7,755 nucleotides of DNA, from assembly GCA_022447165.1 (NCBI GenBank), contig JAKVBR010000036.1, positions 1-7,755 on the forward strand, written 5' to 3'. The position numbers were made by a program, and so were the translations under genes. The first letter of the stretch is position 1; each line of letters opens with the position of its first letter. This DNA comes from Phycisphaerales bacterium. GTDB lineage: Bacteria; Planctomycetota; Phycisphaerae; Phycisphaerales; SM1A02. Below the pieces are notes generated by a model, which saw nothing but the letters and a program-made list of their open reading frames with translations, was not told the DNA's origin and searched no databases. Shown here one piece after another: positions 1 through 5,302 of this stretch.

Positions 1-2
1 TC

Positions 3-125
3 AGTGCAGGCGAACTTGATCCTGAAACGATCGTAACGCCGGGCATTTTTGTTCAGCATGTTGTTGAAGTTAGAGATTCACTTCTTGAATCGGAGCTTGT
101 TGCACAAGGAGAGTCATACCCATGA
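3..125 (+). CDS. 3-oxoacid CoA-transferase subunit A, C-terminal end (partial)
   Basis: Reading from base 3 gives 40 codons and a TGA stop at 123-125; the 5' part lies outside the window. The visible tail includes AGELDPETIVTPGIFVQHVV. The family (SCOT/ScoA/AtoD/PcaI type) usually ends with an 'AGELDP..I.TPGI.VQR' segment, so the match is good for such a short piece. The A subunit works with subunit B, encoded next, to move CoA from an acyl-CoA such as succinyl-CoA to a 3-oxo acid in the cytoplasm. Its stop codon overlaps the start of subunit B in the sequence ATGA (122-125), the usual A-B arrangement and a sign of translational coupling. An AAGGAG Shine-Dalgarno for subunit B lies inside this reading frame at 106-111. 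The tail alone cannot settle the substrate (acetoacetate, 3-oxoadipate or another 3-oxo acid). Confidence 0.88.
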   Translation, partial: SAGELDPETIVTPGIFVQHVVEVRDSLLESELVAQGESYP

Positions 126-784
126 CCCCCGGAATTGGCCTATCAAGAGACGAAATGGCTAAGCGCCTTGCGCAAGATATCTCAAACGGTGCGTACGTGA
201 ATCTTGGCATCGGCATCCCAGAACTTGTTGCGAAGTATGTTCCAGAAGGACGAGAGTTTATCTATCACACGGAGAATGGCCTACTTGGAATGGGGCCATC
301 ACCAATTGAAGGCGAAGGCGATCCTGAACTTATTAATGCTGGCAAAAAACAAGTGACTGCCCTGCCCGGCTCTGCCTACTTCCATCACGCGGATAGTTTT
401 GCGATGATTCGCGGCGGTCACCTCGACTTGTGCGTCCTTGGCGCTCTACAAGTTGCCGCAAATGGTGATTTAGCGAACTGGTCAACTGGAACGCCGGATG
501 CAATTCCAGCGGTTGGCGGCGCGATGGATTTGGTTGCGGGCGTGAAACAAATTTTTGTACTCACGCAGCATACGACTAAAGACGGCTCGCCGAAACTTGT
601 TGAAGCGTGCACCTACCCACTTACTGGAGTTGGGGTCGTCAATCGAGTGTATACCGATTTAGCGGTGATCGAAGTCACCACAAAGGGCTTTCAACTGATT
701 GAACTGAGTCCTGGGGTTGAATTTGAATTCGTTCAAGAACGAACAGGTGCTGATCTCCTTCCAATGAAAGATAACAACGAATGA
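122..784 (+). CDS. 3-oxoacid CoA-transferase subunit B
   Basis: This 220-residue protein has the normal length of a CoA-transferase family I B subunit (ScoB/AtoA/PcaJ group, about 210-220 residues). Visible family landmarks are NLGIGIP at residues 27-33, the active-site signature HTENGLLG with the catalytic glutamate at E51, GGHLDLCVLGALQV at 98-111 followed by NGDLANW, GGAMDLV at 132-138, and TYPLTG at 164-169. In this family the glutamate forms a covalent glutamyl-CoA intermediate during ping-pong transfer of CoA; the active enzyme is a cytoplasmic A/B heteromer. The start is well supported: it overlaps the A-subunit stop in ATGA and has AAGGAG at 106-111, ten bases upstream. The 3' end overlaps the next gene, also in ATGA (781-784). 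The polar tail after about residue 205 is not conserved in the family. Sequence alone does not distinguish a succinyl-CoA:acetoacetate enzyme from a 3-oxoadipate or other 3-oxoacid enzyme, so no symbol is given. Confidence 0.95.
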   Translation: MTPGIGLSRDEMAKRLAQDISNGAYVNLGIGIPELVAKYVPEGREFIYHTENGLLGMGPSPIEGEGDPELINAGKKQVTALPGSAYFHHADSFAMIRGGHLDLCVLGALQVAANGDLANWSTGTPDAIPAVGGAMDLVAGVKQIFVLTQHTTKDGSPKLVEACTYPLTGVGVVNRVYTDLAVIEVTTKGFQLIELSPGVEFEFVQERTGADLLPMKDNNE

Positions 785-2070
785 CTCGTAGTAAAGACAT
801 TTACAAACGCGCAGTAGAAGTATTGCCAGGTGGCGTAAGTCGAAACACAGTCCTTCGTTCTCCGCAACCCTATGCAACGTTTGGCAAGGGATGTGTCATT
901 ACAGATTTAGACGGGGTTGAGCGAATTGATTGCTCAAACAACATGGCATCACTATTGCACGGCCACGCGGACCCTGAAATTGTGGATGCAGTGACAGAAC
1001 AGTTAAAACGCGGCACTGCCTTTACGATGGCAACCGAAGTTGAAGTGGATTATGCCGAGCATTTGTGTTCGCGAAATGATTCATTTGAGCAATGCCGTTT
1101 TGTGAATTCAGGTACTGAAGCCATCATGGCGTGCTTAAAAGCGTCGCGCGCGTTTACGGGAAGACCAATGATTGCGAAAGCAGAAGGCGCATACCATGGG
1201 CAGTATGATTACGCAGAAGTCAGCCAAACGCCGTCCCCCGAAACTTGGGGCGATGTTGATTCGCCAAAAAGCGTACCTGTCGCTCATGGCACGCCGCAAA
1301 GTGCGCTTGATGATGTTGTTGTCATTCCTTTTAATGACAGCAAGCGGGCTATTGCAATCCTTGACAAACATAGAGGCAAACTTGCATGCGTACTTCTTGA
1401 TTTAATGCCCCATCGCATTGGTCTCAGGCCCGCAAACAAGGACTTTGTTGAAGAAATTCGCGAGTGGACAACTCACAATGATGTATTGCTCGTGTTTGAT
1501 GAAGTCATTACATTCAGAAGTGAATATGGGGGGTTGCAAGATCAGTACGATGTATCGCCAGATTTAACTGCAATGGGCAAAGCAATTGGAGGCGGTTTCC
1601 CTGTTGGTGCAATTGCAGGAAGACGCGATGTGATGGATGTGATGAACCCCAATAACTCACCTCTTCTGTTCCCACACTCTGGTACTTTTTCAGCTAATCC
1701 AATCACACTAACAGCAGGCTTGACTGCAATGAAAAAGTTTGACTGTGATGCAGTTGCTCGGCTCAATGCGCTTGCAGAGAGAGCTCGCAGTGGCATTGAA
1801 GACGCAATTCATGAAATTGGCGCATCTGCTTGCGTGACCGGTGCAGGCTCAATGTTCCGCATCCATATGAAGAAGGACATCCCGATGAACTTCCGTGAGG
1901 CATTCCTTACAGAGGATGAGAATTCGCGACTTAAAAAACTGCTTGACTACTTGTTCGATAGCGGCTTCCTCATGATTAACACGTGCTCTGCTGCACTCTC
2001 TACACCGATGACGGAAACTGAAATCGATGGTTTAGTTGACGCAGTGAAAAAGGGGCTAAAAAAAATCTAA
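781..2070 (+). CDS. Class III PLP aminotransferase, glutamate-1-semialdehyde-aminomutase-like
   Basis: This 429-residue cytoplasmic enzyme has all the hallmarks of a fold-type I, class III aminotransferase. PGGVSRN is near the N-terminus (16-22). NSGTEA at 109-114 is the PLP phosphate-binding segment, and GAYHG at 136-140 contributes to the cofactor pocket. VFDEVITFR at 238-246 carries D240, expected to contact the PLP pyridine nitrogen. GKAIGGGFPVGA at 266-277 contains the Schiff-base lysine K267. HSGTFSANPIT follows at 299-309. It belongs to the group around HemL, but N-terminal PGGVSRN instead of the HemL-type PGGVNSPVR, and DEVITFR without the HemL glycine, argue against true HemL. It shares these features with beta-amino-acid transaminases. 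The start overlaps the CoA-transferase B stop (ATGA, 781-784) and has only a weak AAAG upstream, so translation is probably coupled. The context suggests that the oxo-acid product, or a derivative of it, is the CoA-transferase substrate; this is an inference and the amino donor is unknown. Confidence 0.93.
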   Translation: MTRSKDIYKRAVEVLPGGVSRNTVLRSPQPYATFGKGCVITDLDGVERIDCSNNMASLLHGHADPEIVDAVTEQLKRGTAFTMATEVEVDYAEHLCSRNDSFEQCRFVNSGTEAIMACLKASRAFTGRPMIAKAEGAYHGQYDYAEVSQTPSPETWGDVDSPKSVPVAHGTPQSALDDVVVIPFNDSKRAIAILDKHRGKLACVLLDLMPHRIGLRPANKDFVEEIREWTTHNDVLLVFDEVITFRSEYGGLQDQYDVSPDLTAMGKAIGGGFPVGAIAGRRDVMDVMNPNNSPLLFPHSGTFSANPITLTAGLTAMKKFDCDAVARLNALAERARSGIEDAIHEIGASACVTGAGSMFRIHMKKDIPMNFREAFLTEDENSRLKKLLDYLFDSGFLMINTCSAALSTPMTETEIDGLVDAVKKGLKKI

Positions 2071-2074
2071 ACCT

Positions 2075-2123
2075 CCCTTATCAAGGGCCTGAACCCCAAA
2101 AAAGTACACTTAAACTACTTTTT
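2075..2123 (+). terminator. Candidate weak terminator hairpins after the aminotransferase gene
   Basis: Two short inverted repeats follow the stop codon. CCCTT (2075-2079) pairs with AAGGG (2083-2087) around a three-base loop but has no T-tract. AAAAAGTA (2099-2106) pairs perfectly with TACTTTTT (2116-2123) around a nine-base loop, so its T-run forms the 3' arm. Neither is a classical GC-rich stem plus U-tract. Location at the end of the metabolic operon, ahead of an unrelated gene set, is the main argument for termination here. Confidence 0.3.
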
Positions 2124-2139
2124 AGCAGATGTTTACAAA

Positions 2140-2174
2140 GGGACACATAAGAGGTCAGACCCTTATTTTAGACC
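2140..2174. repeat. REP-like palindrome around GGTCAGACC, probable dispersed-repeat remnant
   Basis: The left arm ATAAG-A-GGTC (2147-2156) faces GACCCTTAT (2158-2166) across a single central A. The arms pair completely apart from one bulged A at 2152. GGGACACAT precedes it (2140-2148) and another GACCC lies at 2171-2175. From memory, GGGACAC/GGTCAGACCC-type sequences recur between genes in many bacteria, often near REP-associated Y1 transposases, but this could not be searched. A loosely inverted copy of the outer block, ATGTACCC, lies at 2217-2224. No transposase gene is present, so if this is such an element it is an isolated or decayed copy. As RNA it could form a hairpin and might also help separate the flanking transcription units. 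Confidence 0.45.
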
Positions 2175-2296
2175 CGAAAACTGGCACTAAGCGACAATCA
2201 AAGGAAATTTGAGGCAATGTACCCAAATAGATGCCACATTTTATACTTGTTTTACGCCTATCTATATGTACATTAATAATTGATACGGCTAGAGAT

Positions 2297-5269
2297 ATGA
2301 AAATAAATTATGGAGTTACGATAGCGCTGGTAATTTCATGTGTTTGTTATGCAGACACATGGACTGTCGATGATGACGGAAAGGCCGATTTTAATACAAT
2401 TCAGGCAGCGATTGACGCATCAAACAACGGTGATTTGATTCTTGTCCATGCCGGCACGTACACGTCAAATCAAGGGTCTGAAGTTGTAAATCTACTTGGT
2501 AAAACAATCACACTTCAAAGTGTTTCCGGACCAACGAAGACCATTATTGATGGCTCAGGAAAACAACGGGGAATCCTGTGCGTTAACGGCGAATCAAATG
2601 CGACAACCATTGAGGGGTTCACGATTCAAAATTGCGTTGCTCCTTGGCTTGATTGGGATGGCGATCAACAAGTTGATCAATGGGAGTATTCTGGCGCTGG
2701 AATGGGCTGTAAGTTAAGTGATCCAACGATTAACAATTGTGTATTCCAAAACAACAATGCAAGCCAAAATGGCGGTGGCATCATGAATTATGAGAGCCAT
2801 CCGAATTTGACAAGCTGTTCATTCGATAACAACATTGCAGGGAGTCTCGGCGGAGGCATGTACAACTTTTCGAATAGCAACACAAACATTTCAAACTGTA
2901 CTTTTATTTCAAATGCAGCACAATTTGGTGGTGGAATCTACAACCGTTATCTAAGCAATTCAATCATCGCCAACTCTACGATTCAATCAAACATCGCATC
3001 TTCTGGTGGTGGTGGCATGTACAACTCTGCTCAATCAACACTCACGCTCTTGAATTCAACTGTTAGTCAAAACCAGACCACAACAATTGATGGATTCGGC
3101 GGAGGGCTTGTTTTTTTCAACAGCAACATTACCTTGTCAGATTGTACGATTGAAAACAATATCGCGAATGCCGATGGCGGCGGAATATATGGAACCGTCG
3201 GTAGTTTTGCAGAGATTGTGAATTGTGAGATCTCTCAGAACGAGTGTAGCGATGCAGGCGCTGGCATGTTTTTCTCGTATTTGATAAGTGCAACAATAGA
3301 TAACTCCATCATTCAACACAACTCGGATTGTGAGTTTGGTGGCGGTCTGTATCTGTACGACACCGTCGATATTGAACTGAACAACACAGATATACAGCAC
3401 AACAATTCATCAAATAGTGGTGGCGGGTTCTGGAGCTCACGGCATAACACCATCCAATTACATGAATCAACAATTGATGACAATGAGGCGCCATTCGGCA
3501 ACGACTTCCTTGCTGAAAGAGATTCATTGGTTCAGTTTTCCGGAAGCAATCATGTTGGAGATTTGGAAATCTTGTTTACAGGAACAAAGATTGAGTTTTT
3601 GCCGGATTCGCATCTAACAATAAGCGGCTCACTCACACCACCTGCTAAGGGTGCAATTGCATTTGATATTGGCAACCTCGATGCAAGCCCCCCACTCACA
3701 ATTACTGGAGAACTCATTCGTCAGGGCTCATTAAGTATCACAAACTATTCTAATAGTCTCAATAATGCTGATGTGGGTGACCTCATTCCATTAATGCAAG
3801 TTGCCAACCTCTCAGAATCGCTTTTTAACAGCGTGGTTGTACCGGAAATGCCAAGCGGTAAAGGACTCAGAGTCGTTTCAAACAACTCACTTCAAGGCGA
3901 TGGGATCATTATCGCAGGCGAAGTCATCGAGATTGAAGACGTTGAATTTGATGATCCAGCGCTTCTTGGACTCGATAGCCCCCCTGTCAACATCGTGTCG
4001 TGTGACATTGATGGTGATGGTTCCGATGAAGTAGCAATACTCTATTCCGGTTTTCCCGGAACAGTTGCACTGTTTGCCATGAGTGACGATGGCACACCGA
4101 CGTATATTGAAGGTTCTTTAACAACCGTTGGGAATGTGCCTGTGGATCTTGATGCTGGTGATATCAATGACGATGGAATTGATGAAATTCTTGTTGCAAA
4201 CTCGATTGACTCGACACTCTCTTTACTTCAAAATCAAACGCCATTTCGTGCGAATCCAACAATCACAGAAAAAATCATTCCGGTTTCTGGAAGTTTTCAA
4301 GCACTGACTTCAGCAGCAATTATTGACTGGGATGACGACGGAAGTTTGGATGCGGTTGCTGGTGTTGATCAGCTTGATGAAGCTGTTGAAGATCGATATC
4401 AAGTGATTATCAATCTAGAAGATGAATCCCCAATGCATAGTGCAACATTTAACATCCCTATGTATACAATCTACGGCGAAGAAGTTTCTGATGCTCCACT
4501 TACTGTCGATGGCATTAATGAGACAGCGTTTGGATTTGTTGCAGGAACGAGTTATGGTCGAGTACACCGTGCAACTTTTGGGCGAAGCGAACTATCTCTA
4601 CTTGGCGATTTGGATGGCAACCGCATCATGTATGTGGAATTAAGTGAACTTGATGATGGCAAAGGTGATGGGCAACTAGACATCGTCGTTGCATCAGATG
4701 AGGCAGAATCTGTGTTTCTGTTTCAAGGCAACCGGAGTGAGCCTGACGGTTTTGGCGACATCATATCGATGAACGTGACGTTACATGTCAGAGATGTCGT
4801 CGCTATCGATGCTGATTCAGATGGCGACACGGATTTTATTGTCACAGCACCTGAATCAGATGACCCGCTCGTCTTACTTCGTAATGATGGCGTTGCTGGA
4901 CTGCTTCCACCAGGGCTTACAGGTCGCACTTGGTCAAAACAAACTATGGCATCTGACAATCCTCCAATGAATATTGCTAGCGGAGGGTTAAATGGTAAGG
5001 ATGAGGATGATGATTGGGTCGCTGGCGCAGGCAATCAGAACTCTGCGTTGACCGGCGACAGTGGATATTCGTTAGAACAAACAAACCTCATTGCACCACC
5101 ATGTCATACGGATATGAATGGAGATGGGACAATCAACGTTGATGACTTACTTCTTGTCATTGGTGCATGGGGGAACTGCAATGGTTGTCAGGAAGATTTG
5201 AACAACGACGGATTCGTCAATGTAGACGATCTTCTGATTATCATTGGCGAATGGGGAGTATGTCCATAG
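2297..5269 (+). CDS. Secreted multidomain protein: parallel beta-helix, FG-GAP/VCBS-type propeller, dockerin-like C-terminus
   Basis: The product is 990 residues from the chosen ATG. That ATG begins a typical signal peptide: MK, a hydrophobic core (residues 7-16) and VCYA before DTW, so signal peptidase I cleavage after A19 is likely. An in-frame ATG at 2231 would add 22 residues ahead of the MK and is less credible. LVISC at 11-15 also fits a lipobox, so a lipoprotein is a weaker alternative. After a TIQAAIDASNNGD segment (about 35-47) come ten beta-helix coils (about 144-403) with N-[CS]-x-[FI]-x-x-N and GGG[ILMF] motifs, resembling pectate-lyase-like and Pmp-type helices. A less repetitive beta-rich stretch (404-565) precedes seven Asp-rich propeller motifs (about 569-916) and a paired dockerin-like tail (936-989). 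No polysaccharide-lyase active site could be assigned, so a binding, adhesive or structural role outside the cytoplasm is likelier than a named enzyme. No strong Shine-Dalgarno is seen. The kinase gene follows 33 bases downstream, probably in the same transcript. Confidence 0.9.
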   Translation: MKINYGVTIALVISCVCYADTWTVDDDGKADFNTIQAAIDASNNGDLILVHAGTYTSNQGSEVVNLLGKTITLQSVSGPTKTIIDGSGKQRGILCVNGESNATTIEGFTIQNCVAPWLDWDGDQQVDQWEYSGAGMGCKLSDPTINNCVFQNNNASQNGGGIMNYESHPNLTSCSFDNNIAGSLGGGMYNFSNSNTNISNCTFISNAAQFGGGIYNRYLSNSIIANSTIQSNIASSGGGGMYNSAQSTLTLLNSTVSQNQTTTIDGFGGGLVFFNSNITLSDCTIENNIANADGGGIYGTVGSFAEIVNCEISQNECSDAGAGMFFSYLISATIDNSIIQHNSDCEFGGGLYLYDTVDIELNNTDIQHNNSSNSGGGFWSSRHNTIQLHESTIDDNEAPFGNDFLAERDSLVQFSGSNHVGDLEILFTGTKIEFLPDSHLTISGSLTPPAKGAIAFDIGNLDASPPLTITGELIRQGSLSITNYSNSLNNADVGDLIPLMQVANLSESLFNSVVVPEMPSGKGLRVVSNNSLQGDGIIIAGEVIEIEDVEFDDPALLGLDSPPVNIVSCDIDGDGSDEVAILYSGFPGTVALFAMSDDGTPTYIEGSLTTVGNVPVDLDAGDINDDGIDEILVANSIDSTLSLLQNQTPFRANPTITEKIIPVSGSFQALTSAAIIDWDDDGSLDAVAGVDQLDEAVEDRYQVIINLEDESPMHSATFNIPMYTIYGEEVSDAPLTVDGINETAFGFVAGTSYGRVHRATFGRSELSLLGDLDGNRIMYVELSELDDGKGDGQLDIVVASDEAESVFLFQGNRSEPDGFGDIISMNVTLHVRDVVAIDADSDGDTDFIVTAPESDDPLVLLRNDGVAGLLPPGLTGRTWSKQTMASDNPPMNIASGGLNGKDEDDDWVAGAGNQNSALTGDSGYSLEQTNLIAPPCHTDMNGDGTINVDDLLLVIGAWGNCNGCQEDLNNDGFVNVDDLLIIIGEWGVCP
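2726..3505 (+). repeat. Ten-coil parallel beta-helix repeat region within the secreted protein
   Basis: Ten tandem coils are visible, with the F/I/V of the NCxFxxN-like motif spaced 26-29 residues apart, mostly 27 (about 81 bases). Examples are NCVFQNN, SCSFDNN, NCTFISN, NSTIQSN, DCTIENN, NSIIQHN and ESTIDDN. Nine of the coils carry a GGG[ILMF] or GAGM turn eight to eleven residues after the motif asparagine. The repeats are conserved as protein but diverged at DNA level, so they look like old, selected duplications rather than recent expansion. Pmp-type autotransporter passengers use similar FxxN and GGA[ILV] motifs, but no autotransporter beta-barrel is present here. Confidence 0.85.
4001..5044 (+). 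other. Seven FG-GAP/VCBS-like motifs forming a probable seven-bladed beta-propeller
   Basis: Counting from the chosen start, Asp-rich calcium-loop-like motifs occur at about residues 570 (DIDGDGSDEVAIL), 622 (DINDDGIDEILVA), 677 (DWDDDGSLDAVAG), 737 (VDGINETAFGFVAG), 786 (DDGKGDGQLDIVVA), 838 (DADSDGDTDFIVTA) and 896 (GGLNGKDEDDDWVAGAG). The spacing of about 50-60 residues and the count of seven fit one complete FG-GAP/VCBS (integrin-alpha-like) propeller. Motifs four and seven are degenerate and may not bind calcium. Such propellers commonly mediate extracellular protein or glycan binding; the ligand here is unknown. Confidence 0.7.
5102..5263 (+). other. Paired dockerin-like EF-hand repeats at the C-terminus of the secreted protein
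   Basis: Two 26-residue repeats each begin and end with cysteine: C936-C961 and C964-C989 in the 990-residue protein. Each contains a D-x-N-x-D-G calcium-loop-like core (DMNGDGTINVDDLL and DLNNDGFVNVDDLL) followed by LLxxIGxWG. Type I dockerins also use paired DxNxDG loops, but cohesin partners and cellulosomes are not expected here. Similar tails are common at the ends of planctomycete secreted proteins and are suspected to act in sorting or surface attachment. The terminal cysteines could form a disulfide within each repeat. Confidence 0.85.
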
Positions 5270-5302
5270 TTGTTATGATATTGAAAACAACAATAAATTG
5301 AT

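Noticed and set aside
781..2070. Glutamate-1-semialdehyde aminomutase (hemL) as the name for the aminotransferase
   Set aside because: The fold group fits, but the N-terminal PGGVSRN and the DEVITFR segment differ from HemL (PGGVNSPVR, DEVMTGFR), and the gene is coupled to a CoA-transferase rather than to haem synthesis genes.
2242..2247. TATACT as a promoter -10 element for the beta-helix gene
   Set aside because: It is well placed about 50 bases before the start, but no convincing -35 hexamer lies at 16-18 bases upstream and the region is AT-rich, so it is only mentioned, not annotated.
2726..3505. Periodic repeats considered as a CRISPR or DNA-level tandem repeat array
   Set aside because: The period of about 81 bases comes from protein coils; the DNA copies are not identical and lie within an open coding frame.
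4723..5034. 103-codon open frame on the minus strand inside the propeller region
   Set aside because: It lies entirely opposite a well-supported coding region, has a low-complexity Ser/Pro-rich product and no recognisable domain; it is a shadow of the Asp/Gly-rich repeats.
2297..5269. Pectate lyase or other polysaccharide lyase activity for the beta-helix protein
   Set aside because: The coil motifs show only the fold; no conserved lyase catalytic arginine/lysine cluster could be picked out, so an enzymatic name would be unsupported.
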